DNA of 64,000 nucleotides from Halicephalobus mephisto (Eukaryota > Nematoda > Chromadorea > Rhabditida > Panagrolaimidae): contig SWDT01000001.1 of the NCBI GenBank assembly GCA_009193035.1, forward strand, positions 1,178,001 to 1,242,000, in the 5' to 3' direction. The stretch's first letter is position 1. The number at the start of each line of letters is the position of its first letter. Below the pieces are notes generated by a model. The model ran no database searches and was not told the DNA's origin. It saw only the letters and a program-made list of their open reading frames with translations. Positions 10,828-22,123 of the stretch are shown one piece after another. A program made the translations under genes and the position numbers.

Positions 10828-12856
10828 ATGGACCGTCGGAGAAAACGTCGAAATTCACTAGGACTCCTCAGATTGTTAATCTTCTTGATCCTCATCCTCC
10901 CTTGCAGAGCTTCGGAAACAGAGCAATTAACGGAAGAAAGCTCCCAAGATGAGGAAGAAGAAAAATGCCCTATGTATATGCTTCAATTTATTGTAAATTT
11001 CCATGTTTTTCTTTAAAACTAAAAAATTTCCAGGATTTCAAGTTGTTTTTCGTCGGGATTCTGGGTACTCTCATCGCTGCCATCTCGATTGCCTTCAACT
11101 CGATGTTGTTTTACACTTTTGTCTCCTCGTCGCTGTTGAGAAGACGGAACTTGACCTATCTCACGTGTCTGAGTCTCTGCGACGTCTTCATCGGCATCTC
11201 CTACATCGGCATAATGAGCATCCAAGTGCCTTCCTGATTGTATTGTTTCCATTTTCATCTGTCATTTTCAGGTTTATGCAGAGTACTTCGAGATCCTTCC
11301 GCTATATGTCCTCTGGCATGAATGTCTCAATGTGGCTTTTACCGTTTCCAACATCACTCTAACAACGGCCTCTTTTCTACTTGTTTCTGCTACGTTCGAG
11401 AGATATCTACAAACCATCCGAATGGGGTAAATCTAATTACCGAAAAACAACACTGACTTCCTTTGCCATTTTCAGCAAGTTGTTACGCTTTGTTTCCCGC
11501 CACCGCACCATGGGGGTTTTGGTGTCTTTCCTCGGGGGAATTCTCTTCCGTGGCACTGTCTTCTTTGAAATTCAAGTAAGTTGTAATACAGTAATCGGAT
11601 CAAAGTGGAAAGAACAATTTAAAGGTGTTTTACAAACCGGAATGTGAGGGGTTCGCAGCGACTGGGGTCACATTGAGTGAACTTGTTAGAAATCCTTACT
11701 ACGAAATTTTCCGATTCTGGATCCGCAGAATAACCACAATATTCGTTCCGTTCTTTGTTTTGGCCTATTGTAACGCCATGATTGTCTACAGTCTACGGGA
11801 GAACCAGAAAAACAAGATAGTCAAGACCCTGATCCTCTACATGACCATGGGTCACAAGTAAGAACCCCTTCAGTTACTAGTAATCTGGTTCTATTGCAGT
11901 GGTGAAATTATTCAACTGCGGTCCAGAGTCCGTGCTGCTACTAGGATGCTGATAATCGTCGTTTCTTGCTATTTGTTCGCGAACATAATCGACGTCGTAA
12001 TTGCCTTCCTGGAGTACACTGTTCCAGAAGCCTTGAGCAATACAGTATTCTACACAGTTACTACTGATTTTTCGTCCTTGTTGTCCGTCCTCAGTTCTGC
12101 TCTCAGACCTCCCATCTACATCGCCAACGACAAACTGATTCGTCAAGAGGTAGATGACCCGTTTTACTCTGTCACTTAAATGCCGTTCTAGGTCTACTGC
12201 AAAATTTGCAGCATTTATTATTCCCTCTGCTGCTCCTCCCAGACCAGTGCAAAACACAAAGCATTCCTCTCCGAGAAGAGGAGATTAGTCTACGAACAAC
12301 TCGAACAAACTATGATGAACACTCCTGCGGTCAATGGAACTCCGTCAAATAGAATTAACTGCAAAATGAGCGTAAACTCGAAGTAAGTGGACTTTACCTA
12401 GTTGTTAACACATGTTCCGTTTTCAGTGTGTCGAAATCAGGGATTGGATCTCTGATCATGGCGAGGGCTTCCGTGGTGTCCTCGATGAACGAGTCCTTGG
12501 CCGTGAACTACGACGTCGAGAGATGCAATGTTATCTACGAAAAAGCCCTAGCCAAATACATCACCAGAGAACCCTCCAGTGCTTCTATCGAGGACACTAT
12601 TGTTTGCGAGAATCCCGCTGAAGCAGACACCATCTCCATTCAACTCGACTACCGTACTGCCAAGAAGTTCTCCAAGTTATTGAAGAAGAAAATTTCCGTT
12701 CAAACACAACACTCCATCGATGAAAATGACGAACAAATGGAAGAACTTTCGAAAGTCAAGGAAACTGAATCAAGTACGTCGTCTTCAGAACAGATCATCA
12801 CTACTCAAGGCAATTCCAAAATGGGTGAAATCCGAAGCTGGTATAGTGAAGTCTAA
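10828..12856 (+). CDS. Rhodopsin-type G-protein-coupled receptor, probably peptide receptor
   Basis: Eight exons (10828-10992, 11034-11225, 11272-11426, 11476-11575, 11625-11857, 11900-12149, 12192-12382, 12427-12856) encode 571 residues. A signal-peptide-like start (LLRLLIFLILILPCRA) and a short acidic ectodomain precede seven hydrophobic segments, from about residue 58 to residue 370. Class A landmarks are N in TM1 (AFNSMLF), CLSLCD in TM2, FERY after TM3 in place of DRY, the FVPFFVLAYCNAMIVY segment in TM5, and RPPIYI in TM7 in place of NPxxY. The architecture resembles nematode FMRFamide-like peptide receptors; the ligand cannot be deduced. The last ~190 residues form a long cytosolic Ser/Thr- and Lys-rich tail. 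The donor of exon 2 (CAA|GTGCCT) is weak but forced by frame. A polyadenylation signal AATAAA lies at 12892. Confidence 0.82.
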
Positions 12857-13768
12857 ACTTCGACTAATATCTCATTAATTACGGTTATGACAATAAAATC
12901 GGACCAAAACACAACTCGTAAATTGATATCCATTCCACTTCCATGACGTTTCTAATTACTCTTTAAATTGCCGAAGTTTGGTCTATTGAAATCCGTTTTG
13001 TCGAAAATAATGTGGGACGCAGTAAGTTTGGAAAAATCTAAGATTAAACATCAACGAAAAAATACACCTGTTTACTGAATAAAAGGGTAAATACTCTATT
13101 TTCACCACCAGAAATGCAACGAAACAATTGATAACCAAATGTCATATGTGGCACCTGTGATTTTGGATTAATGAAAACAATTTTCGGACAAAACTTATAT
13201 ACACAAGTTGGGATATCAATCGTGCCAGATTTACCCAAAACAAAAAATCCAATCGAAATAAAAAAAACAAAACATCTACGACAAATTACATCAGGTTTTA
13301 AAAGAAGGAAAAGCTTGGCTATCCTAAAAGTACCCATATATCACAACTACACCTGTTTAGTTATTTCTTGTTTGTCATTTAATCCATAAGAATAACCTAA
13401 AAATTGAAAAAAACGATAAAAATCAAATTCAAAATCCAGAAGATCGACTACAACAACAATAGTAGTTAAATTGTTAATTGTCCCTAATATTAACAGAACA
13501 TCCAAATTAACCTTCCATATATCAATTCTGATATTTTTTCTTAGAATTCTCATATATCGTCGAAATCCATATTCAAAAATTCGCAAAAAAACTACTATTA
13601 CTACAATTAACTTTCTGAAGGTTAAGCAATTGAAACGTAAAAAGTACAGCAAAATACCCTCAGACAATCGTGTCGGGATCAGAGTTACTAACCAGGCTGA
13701 CTGTCCATCAAGTCAATTCACTTTCATTCTCCCTCGTTTCCTCCCCCAGGAAAGGTCGTCCACACCGT
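12857..13768. other. AT-rich intergenic region
   Basis: Holds the 3' UTR signal of the GPCR gene and the presumed promoter of the next gene. Long open frames on both strands between 13040 and 13670 are low-complexity, AT-driven and lack start or splice context, so they are not called. Confidence 0.4.
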
Positions 13769-15070
13769 ATGAGCTTTCCAACAATGAGTCAACTCGGGAA
13801 ACGCAAAATTCAAAATGTTTCTGATGACTTCGTTTCAAAGAAGATTCCCACTCCTCTGCCATCCGGAGTGCGGTTGAATCACATTTTGATGATGCAAATA
13901 TTCATGGAACTTATCCACAACGAAACCGGTTTTGAAGAAGATAAAGGATCTGATTTCACTATTACCAAACTGCTTCTTGCTGGAAATGAATGCGTCAATG
14001 GATTCAAAGGAGTTTTGAACTACGTCCGTTCACTGGAACTCGCTAGCGATGGCCGTACTAATGTCGTCAAGATCGGAATGATAAGTTTCCATATCCGAAA
14101 TGTTACAAATAATCAGTTTTAGGTTGATTCATTTGGAAGAACCAGTGGATTGGTGTTCACTCTCCCGCTCTGCTGCATGATGAAGGACCTTATAAAAAGA
14201 GTAACTCCGCTTATCGAGAGTCTCTCTATCCGAAGCATCCGGCCCTGGATGGACGACTTCATGGTCATTGTTGCAGAGAGTGCTTGTAAGTACTTCGTAA
14301 TATGATTGTATTGAGAGTTTTGTTCGTTTCAGACAGATTGAAAAATTTGAATGTCGTCGGCGACAAGCACCACATGGGTTTCGACATCTTTCGTCCTCTC
14401 AAAGACCGCGTCAAGACCGTCAAGATTGCCCCGGAATTCGTCGCTAACCTCGATAGTTGGGAGCTCGACCACGTCCATGTCATGTACAACCAACAGTACA
14501 TACCTGGTTTCTTGGACAAGATCAAGTTCACCACGAAGACGATCACAATCGACACTTTTGCCACTCTCACGGTCAATCTGCTCTCGAATATGAACTTGGC
14601 CATGTTCAACGACAAGTAAGTCCTATCGAGTCCGGCACTTTCATAAACTCATTTACTTCAGTCCTCATCTTCATTCTGTCAAGACTGCTCGTTTCCTGAT
14701 CAACTTCCGTTCTCCTTTGTTCTTGAATTACAATGGGATTATGCTGAATGCCAAACACATATTCCCCAATGCTACCCTTTACGACTTCCGTATCAACTAT
14801 TCACCGATGACTCGAGCTGCCACATGGAACGACAATGGGTTCTCCGAGAACATGGATACTTGGGCCAACATCTTACGTCATCTGGTTCCGCCAAGCAAGA
14901 CATTGAAAATTCACTCCATTACTCATGTTAAGCCTTCCCGACGTGTCAATATGGATTTGTCGGCTTTCGTTGAGGAAGGGTTTGAACCGATGAGTGATGT
15001 TAGAGTCTGGCAAAAATCAATCACTACGGGCCGACTGGATCTGCGGGGGGAATTTATATTTTACGAGTAA
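13769..15070 (+). CDS. Unrecognised intracellular protein, LRR/F-box-associated-like
   Basis: Four exons (13769-14065, 14123-14285, 14333-14615, 14662-15070) encode about 383 residues. The start follows a CCCCCAG acceptor at 13748-13750 that could take a spliced leader. There is no signal peptide and no membrane segment. The regular spacing of Leu/Ile (RLKNLNVVGDKHHMGFDIF, TKTITIDTFATLTVNLLS, SKTLKIHSITHV) suggests a leucine-rich-repeat-like solenoid, and the overall shape recalls expanded nematode F-box-associated proteins, but no F-box is visible, so no function is assigned. Junctions 2 and 3 are canonical. The first junction is problematic: the better-looking donor (AA|GTTTCC at 14085) breaks the frame, and only GTCAAG at 14066 (or GTCGTC at 14063) keeps it. 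A polyadenylation signal AATAAA lies at 15200. Confidence 0.65.
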
Positions 15071-15235
15071 CCTATGTTGGTTAATAGTTGAGGTCAGTAG
15101 AAGCCATAGACCAACTTAGTTAAGTTGTGCTAATTAGCAAATAGATGTAAGTACTTCATTATCGAATAAGCTAGAGGCTTTCAGTTATGAATAAGGCACA
15201 ATAAAGATGATAAATGAAGACATATCTGGACACAT

Positions 15236-16545
15236 TTACTGGACATATGATGATTGATTAGAACGTTCAAGAGTACTCTTAATGGCTTTGATCTCACCAC
15301 CTCCTAAACAAACATCACCTTGGTAGAAAACACACATTTGACCCGTAGCTGCCGACCTCACAGGTCGACAAGGAACAACAAGCCGGTCTTTGTATTCGGC
15401 CTGAAGAAGTGGTTGGTTCCTCTGAAGAGCGAAACTCATCCTGGTTTGTGCTGGCTTCGTGATCCAGTTTGGTTCTTCTACTTCAAACGATCTGGCAAAC
15501 AAAGACGGATGAAATGACCCTTCACACTAGAACCCTAGGAATTAAGGGAAGCTTAATGAAGTTGGACTTACAACGTATAAAATTTGGTTTTGGTAATCTA
15601 ATTTCGAAACAAATAAACCATCGTGCGACTGGTAATTTTTTACTGGTACAGCGACCCGCTTTCCGAGAGTGTAATTATGAATGCCGGAATGTTCTCCGAT
15701 TACTCGACCAGACTCCATGAGTATAATGGGACCAGGAGTTGGCTCCACGTACTGAAATAGTACAGTAATAACGTCGAAAATTACTACCTGATCCTTACTT
15801 CATTGAGAAATTCCGAGAAGCTTTTCCTTTTGCCGACAAAACAGATTCCCATGCTTTCCTTCTTCTCGAGCAAGAATCCAAGTCCTGCACTGGCGGCTAT
15901 CCTTTGAACATCGCTTTTCAGCAAAGAGCCAACTGGGAACATGGTATTTCTCAGACTGGATTCAGGGATGTTAGCCAGGAAGTACGTCTGATCCTTCACG
16001 GGGTCTTTAGCCCGTAGTAATTTCGCAGGAGAAGACGACACATGTTCAAGGAAGTCGCCGAATGAATTCCTGGCGTAATGACCAGTCGCAACTGCTTCGG
16101 CCCCAAGTTTTCCGAATGCATGTTGATAAAACAGTCCAAATTTGATCAAGGAATTACAGCTGACATCAGGGACAACGGCTCTTCCCTTCTTATAGTTATC
16201 AATGAGCGGTCTGAAAGGCCTGATTTCGACTGCTTCTTGTGGGACTGAACTTACATGAAAACTTCATTCCAGTACTCCTTCACGAAGTTAGTTGAATGCA
16301 GCTCTATATCCAGCGACCTACAGACCCGTTGAGCGTCGGCGAAATCCTTTGTTCTCGGACAATCTGCTTCTCCCTCTTCTGTGTGATCCCAGTTTACCTA
16401 AATTTCATATATCAAATTTGCTTAAAATAATAATGTTTACCATAAACAATCCAACCACATCGAACCCTCTGTTCTTCAGCAGGAAGGCACTGACAGCACT
16501 GTCGATTCCTCCAGAGATTGCGCAAATAACTCTCTTCGCTGTCAT
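15236..16545 (-). CDS. mttu-1: Mitochondrial tRNA-specific 2-thiouridylase (MnmA/TRMU family)
   Basis: Five exons (16545-16441, 16397-16255, 16210-15799, 15751-15572, 15526-15236) encode 376 residues. It is the TRMU/MnmA enzyme that activates the C2 of the wobble uridine of tRNA-Lys, -Gln and -Glu with ATP and inserts sulfur. Seen: the PP-loop [11 protein letters not shown] at residues 11-21, the catalytic Cys region [14 protein letters not shown], the ATGHYAR block, [17 protein letters not shown] with the second Cys, and a C-terminal domain GKRVAVPVK...LFVSKLD...RQPV-type residues. Length is normal for the family. No strong mitochondrial presequence precedes Met1 ([10 protein letters not shown]); location in mitochondria is inferred from eukaryotic homologues. 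It is divergently arranged with plp-1, with only 143 bp between the start codons. The worm gene symbol is from memory. Confidence 0.88.
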
Positions 16546-16688
16546 TTCCCGTCCTTTCAAAGACGCAACGAACCAGCGCGCGAATGACGGTCCTACAGCG
16601 AATGTGGTTCGAACTTTGTGTCTCGCCCTTTCGGAGTTTCATTTTTAGCATTTTTTATCTTCAAGGTGGTTTTTTTGAAACCTGAAGG
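16546..16688. promoter_or_regulatory. Bidirectional promoter region between mttu-1 and plp-1
   Basis: Only 143 bp separate the two divergent start codons, so core promoters and 5' UTRs of both genes must lie in or very near this interval. The sequence is GC-richer than typical intergenic DNA here (GCGCGCGAATG on the plus strand near 16574) and has no obvious TATA box. The inference comes from gene arrangement only. Confidence 0.55.
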
Positions 16689-17594
16689 ATGAGTCCCGCG
16701 GAAAAGGACAACAAGGGCGATGAGTATAGTCGTGAGATCGCCGTCGCCAAGGTCTTCATCGAGAGCAAGCGTTACTTTGTGGATGTCAAGGTAAGCTTCG
16801 ATTTTGCCCCCGATTCGGAAATCCTATAGCTTTGTATCAATCCTTTCTTGCTTTCGATTGCACAAGGGGTATCCCTACAAAGGCAACATTGATTAGATCA
16901 AAAGACTCTCTGTAAAACTAATCATAATGCGATTTCAGGAGAACGACAAGGGACGATTCATGAAGATCACCCAGGTTATTGACTCGTTTGCCTAATGAAT
17001 TCATATATGAATTTGGATTTTTAGGTTTCCGAATTTGACAAGGACCGCATCCATCTGGTTCTACCAATGTCTGCTGCCCAAGAACTGGCGAATGTGTTGA
17101 AGAAAATGAGTGAGAAGGCCAAGAATGCTGCCGGTGAGACCGCTCATAGCCTCTATAGAGGGGAGTTTTGCGGCGGTTACCGGCAGTACTTTGCTGATCT
17201 GAGGCGTTCCAAGGGAGGTCTTTATGCTGCCATTGGGCAAGTTCGTGTTGACCGCCCGCTGTTGAGAATTCCTGCTTCGGGCTTTAATCAGTTGGCTGAT
17301 AAGCTTCAGGCCCTTGTGAACGAACATGGCGCTGGATTTATGGAACGTGAGTTTGATCTCCTTTGTTTCTCTGTTAATCCCCGTTGTTTAGCAACGGAAA
17401 AACTGCCCGAATCCATCAAGGTGTTTGGTGGTCACAACAGTTACTACCTCGACTGCTGCCGTTCCGAACGGGGGTTCTATATCAAGCTTTCTGAGATTCG
17501 CGGCGCTAATCGTAGCTCCATTGGGATTCCCCGAGATATGATTGACGAGATGGTCGATGCTCTCCAAAAGATGAAACTTCGAATCCCTCAATGA
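16689..17594 (+). CDS. plp-1: Pur-alpha-like single-stranded nucleic-acid-binding protein
   Basis: Four exons (16689-16790, 16939-16974, 17025-17346, 17392-17594) encode 220 residues. PUR repeats are evident: REIAVAKVFIESKRYFVDVKEN with GRFMKITQV, then HSLYRGEFCGGYRQYFADLR with GLYAAIGQVRVDRPLLRIPA, then ESIKVFGGHNSYYLDCC with GFYIKLSEIR. This matches the three-repeat Pur-alpha fold, which binds purine-rich single-stranded DNA and RNA; the C. elegans homologue PLP-1 regulates transcription in early embryos. The N-terminus lacks the Gly-rich stretch of vertebrate PURA, so the protein is shorter (220 against about 320). The last intron (45 nt, a multiple of three) could be read through, but GTGAGT...TTGTTTAG is a normal intron and removing it gives a smoother protein. 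A polyadenylation signal AATAAA lies at 17659. Confidence 0.92.
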
Positions 17595-18133
17595 ACTTGT
17601 GACCAATCTCTGTTACGCGATAGAGTCCGTATGTCCTAATGGATTGTGATGGGATCTCAATAAATATTATTTTGATTAGTTTGATTTGCTGTGCTTTTTG
17701 CTCGATGTCTACTTCATTAGAGATATTTTTACTTATTTCCTTTGTTTTAGTTCCATTCGTCGATAACATTGGTCATTTCGCCTGTCTTCACATGAAAAAC
17801 AGTTTTATTTCAGTCCCTTCGTTTTTGTTTGGCTGTCATTCACGCTTGGATCCTGTGTTAATTTCTTCCCACTTATCTGTGTAATCTAATCTTTGCACAT
17901 TGCGCGAGTGTCCACTCCGGAAATTCCAAAGGCGAGAACACAGGTGCTTGATAACTATCGCCGCCTTTCTGAACACGCCATGAGCCTGTCTGTCTCTGTC
18001 GCTCGGGAACCATTTGCAACTCGGTTTTTTGGACTATAAAAAGTATTTTCTGTCGTGATTGAACAAGGAAATTCTTTATTTTCAGTTATTTGGTTTTAGG
18101 TTCGATCTCCAGCTTCTTGTATCGACCCTCAGG
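17595..18133. other. Intergenic region
   Basis: Contains the 3' UTR of plp-1 and the promoter of the SLC22 gene. An open frame at 17639-17884 lies in the UTR side and looks non-coding. Nothing else seen. Confidence 0.4.
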
Positions 18134-19915
18134 ATGAAGTTTGATGAGTTCATAGCACAGCATTTAGGGGGATTTGGGTGTTATCAGAAGCTCACCTTCA
18201 TCTTTGTCCTTTTACCAACTCTCTTCTGTGCATTTCACAGTCTTTCCTGGACATTCACTGCTCCTGCTTTGGTTCACCGATGTCGAGTACCTGATGAAGA
18301 ACTTCTTGGTCGTAATGAGATTAATTATCATTCTCCTGCAATTAGTTTATTAAATGATAATAGCTCAGAATTGGTTTGCTTGGAAACGGTAGAAGGGGGA
18401 TGTAACGATTTTGAAAGTTGTACACTGAATGGAGAGAAAGGGTGTCCTTATGGCTATGCGTTCAAGGACTATTCTCGGTATACTGCCGTTGAACGAGTAA
18501 GTAACGTTTTTGAGCTTATGTTAAATGTGGAAATGATTTCAGTGGAATTTGGTTTGTGATCTGCACATTTTGAAACCAGTTGTTCAATCTTCTTATTATC
18601 TTGGACAACTTCTTGGTTCACTTGTTTTTGGATTTTTAAGTGATAGGTATGGTAGGAAGAAGATCCTAATTCTAGCAATGTTTACTCAACTGATTTCTGG
18701 ATTTGGCATGGCGTATGCTCCTTTTTGGTGGCTTTTTGCGATTTTCAGAACTGGAGCGGGATTTTCTCATCCAGGAATCTTTATGACTTCAATTATTCTG
18801 GGAATGGAACTGATTCCTCCAAATAAAAGAAGTAATGCTTCAGTTTTTGCTGGTGTCTTCTTCAGTATTGGTCAAATGATTCTTGGCGGAATTGCATACA
18901 GTGTTTCTAATTATGTTTTTCTTCAACTATTTCTTACATTACCGTCATTTATTTTTGTTTTTTACTTTTGGTAAGTGATTTTAATTAATAATTGACTAGA
19001 TTGTACTTTAGGCTAGTTCCTGAAAGTGCTCGATGGCTTGTTTCTCAACGTCGTTTTGATGAAGCTGATAAACATCTACGAGCAACTGCAAAAAGAAACA
19101 AAAAAGAGTTACCGGAAAAATGGTGGGAAAATATTGAGCTTGAAGAAGAAGATCCAAATAAGAAGAAAAAGAAAAGAAACTTTTGGGACTTGTTCAAAAC
19201 TCCGAAGGTACGATCTCGGACTTTTGTTATGTTCTTCTGTTGGCCGATTGTGTCGATGGCGTATTACGGGATGTCAATGAAACCTGATCTTCTGGGAACA
19301 GATCCTTATATCAACTTTATTATCGGTGGATTGTCGGAGATTCCTGCTTCTATATTAATGTTCTTGACTGTTGAAAGGGTTGGAAGACGGCCTCTCCTCT
19401 GTGGTGGCTTGACTATGGCTGGATTGACGTTATTCTCGAACTTGTTAGTTACGAAAGAGACTCCAGATATCATTCCTACTATTCAATTCTTATTGAGTAA
19501 ATCTTGTATGACTTTAACTTATTCGACTCTCTACACTTTCACTCCTGAGCTTTTTCCTACAGAAATTAGAAATATGGCTGTTGGAGCTTGTTCGATGATT
19601 GCCCGTTTTGGTGCAAGTGGAGCTTCGTTCATGGTAATGTTTTTGGTGGAGATATATGGACCGAGTTCGATTACAATTCCGTTTGGTATTTTGGTGATTG
19701 CTGCTGCTATTGTTGTTGCTTTGACATTGCCTGAAACTACTGGTACTCATCTACCTGAAACTATCGTAGAATTGGAGAGACAGAAATCCGAGATGAAAAC
19801 TAACAAAAATAGAATGGATATTGAACAAATGATTCCTCTGAAGGGACAAGTAGAAGCATCGGAAAAATCTAATATCAATGAATCTAATGAGAAAATTGAT
19901 GGTCAACAAATTTAG
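18134..19915 (+). CDS. Organic cation/anion transporter, SLC22 family (MFS)
   Basis: Three exons (18134-18496, 18543-18970, 19012-19915) encode 564 residues. The start MKFDEFIAQHLGGFGCYQK is the usual SLC22 N-terminus, followed by TM1, a large Cys-containing extracellular loop (about residues 45-125), and eleven further hydrophobic segments. MFS signatures are present: GFLSDRYGRKKI between TM2 and TM3, PESARWLVSQRRFDEA after TM6, and TVERVGRRPLL. The loop after TM6 is Lys/Glu-rich and the C-terminus is a long polar cytosolic tail. The substrate cannot be read from the sequence; family members move organic cations, carnitine or anions across the plasma membrane. Codon use is more AT-rich than in the neighbours. 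A polyadenylation signal AATAAA lies at 20088. Confidence 0.88.
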
Positions 19916-20256
19916 GCTATCGTTTTTTAAATACAAGAAATTCGTCATGCAAAAAGACGGAATCAGAATAGGAGTTTTATAAGCTTTATCGAATTTTCGA
20001 TCAGTAATTGTTGTTGTGATTTCAGTAAAAGTCACTTGTTTTTGGAATATTGGTCATCTGCTCAATGACAGTATTGTGATTTTTGAGAATAAAATATTAC
20101 GTCTTTGGTAAATCCAGATACTTGGAGAAATTAGTTTTCTTTTTTTAGTGTTGTGAATAAGATGGAGAACAAAGTTAACATGACGGCTTGTTTAATGTTA
20201 TGTTAGTATTATTATTTGTGGATTTGTAGTTTTTAACGGAAAAACTATCATTGTAT

Positions 20257-20432
20257 TTGTTGGGACAGAGACTGGACTAGAAAAAAGGACCTGGAGTGAT
20301 AGCCTGAAAATCAGGGAATGTGGGATACTGTAGGGCGTGGGTGACTCTCGTTGTCTTGTGTGGGAGTGATGTAAAAATTGTCTTATTAGTTCGGTGGATA
20401 TTGTTATTATACTTCTGTTTTTTATCTTAAGA
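20257..20432 (+). repeat. MITE-like element, family A
   Basis: Begins TGTTGGGACAGAGACTGG and ends CTTCTGTTTTTTATCTTAAGA, imperfect inverted ends. The core (ATAGCCTGAAAATCAGGGAA, GGGATACTGTAGGGCGTGGG) is shared with the other family A copies. It lies in the 3' intergenic space between the SLC22 and FAR-like genes. Confidence 0.75.
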
Positions 20433-20591
20433 TTATTTTTGGTTTTGGGACGGGAAATTGTATAAATAAAAATTGAAAATAAGATATCTGTAAAACTGGG
20501 ATATTTGGAATCCTCAGTTGTGGCAATTGATTTTATTCATTGGTATTTTAGTAATTGTTGTGTAAAAATCAGATTTGGGTTTTAGAATCCT

Positions 20592-21268
20592 TCAGAATTT
20601 GTCTGGACAGCCGATTTCACGTAGAAGAGATAAAAACTTGTTTTGGATTTCTTGCAAGTCTTTAAAGCTCTTGATTTCTAAAAGTTGATCCAGAATTTCG
20701 GCGAATTTTTCATTTTGCCAAACTTCTGTCAATGTCTGGATAAACTTGGCCACGGAGGTCTTTGTTGAGTCACTGAGGGATTTGTAATTTGTGACGACTT
20801 TGGTAATTAATTCTTTGGTTTTTGTGAAATTTTTCGATGGTCCTGAAAAGTACTTGATTCCGGAAATAATTGTGGATTGCGTCTGGAATGAATGAATTAT
20901 GAATTCTGATTTCGAAATCTACAGACTTCTCCTAGGAACTTCTGGGCTTCTTGATTGAGACTGTTGAATCTGTTTTTGAAAGCTTTCTGCATGGCCTCTA
21001 GGTCCTCCGATATTGTCGAATTCTGGGAAGTTAGTTTTTTCCGGTAATCTGCGGGGGTCAAAAAGAGGTCCTCCAGCCGCGACAGTACTTCCAGATCCTC
21101 TGCTGTGAGTCCCACAGCGAACACCCTGATGGGTCGTGGAATAAAACCTGAAATGCTTTTAGAAAAAAAAAATTACTGTAACATACAAAGTAGATCTTCT
21201 GGATTTCTTTCGTCTCCAATTGTGAATTCAAAAATAAATAAAATAAAACTGCCAATTAGTAACTTCAT
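20592..21268 (-). CDS. Secreted fatty-acid/retinol-binding (FAR)-like protein
   Basis: Three exons (21268-21187, 21147-20927, 20882-20592) encode 197 residues. A signal peptide (MKLLIGSFILFIFEFTIG) precedes an all-helical polar domain. The block IPRPIRVFAVGLTAEDLEVL, then a pair of helices ending FNSLNQEAQKFLGEV, matches the Gp-FAR-1 pattern of nematode FAR proteins, which are small secreted alpha-helical carriers of fatty acids and retinol; the length (~180-200) is also right. The first splice (T|GTATGT...TTTCAG|GT) restores the reading frame. The second donor (GAA|GTCTGT) is slightly weak. The call is from pattern and could be wrong at subfamily level. Confidence 0.72.
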
Positions 21269-22123
21269 TTTCGATAAAAATGGGATTTATTTCGTCATAA
21301 TCTCATAATCGTTTTTGAACAAATGAATTCGTTTTTAAAAATCGGATTTTTATTTTTCCGAAATTGCCAAAATTGGAAGATGCCAGAAAAGCCATCTTCG
21401 GGAACCGGGTCCCGACGCGAAATTTCGCTTTCTTTTTGCCACCTCACGTTTAAAAGGTCTCCTTGTTTCGCAACTTCTTATGGTTTTGAAATTATTTCCT
21501 GAGCTCTGTAAATGTGAATTTTTCCCGGATCTGACTGGAGCGGTAAGGTTTCCACTTTATTAAACACTTTCCGATAAAATTCTGATTGTGTGGGTTTATA
21601 GGAAATAACAATGTTTTTTCGCTTCACTAATTTTTCTGGAGTTTTGACTTCCTCACTAGTTTAAAAGATTGAGCACTGAATCAGAATGAAACGGTATCTT
21701 TGTAATCCACTAGAAAACGGAAGTTAATCCAAAAAACGTGCACTGATTACTTTTTTGACGTTTTGGCGGGACTTTGCTCGTTTATCGAACCCGATGGAAC
21801 TCGGCTGAGTGTTCTGTGCTTTTTGTCGTCTAAATATAAATGTTTTGTTTTAATCCGTCTTTAAAACTATATTGTTTCTTCCCGAGCTCTGGAGGAAAAT
21901 TGATAATTTTATCTTTCTTTTTACCCAAAACAAGAGCATTTCACCACCCCTTATCTTCAGCAACCACCGATTGTTCCAGTTCTTGTCATTTCTAACACCA
22001 TGACCACAAACAAGTGTATCTAGCTCAGCCTGTTTTGTCAGCGATCCACGGTTTATCTTTGTTCATTTTCTACACTACTTTTAACATTGATCTGTTTCCA
22101 AGGCCTATTGATCGAGAATAAAA
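21269..22123. other. Divergent intergenic region with a possible extra 5' exon
   Basis: Shared upstream region of the FAR-like gene (minus) and the NAPRT gene (plus). At 21480-21542 a short + frame begins MVLKLFPELCKCEFFPDL and ends exactly at a good donor (GCG|GTAAGG), which looks like an exon. Its phase does not fit exon 2 of the NAPRT gene, so its role is unclear. Confidence 0.3.

Noticed and set aside
13040..13670. Long open frames on both strands in the AT-rich gap
   Set aside because: Low-complexity Ile/Val/Lys composition, overlapping on both strands, no signals.
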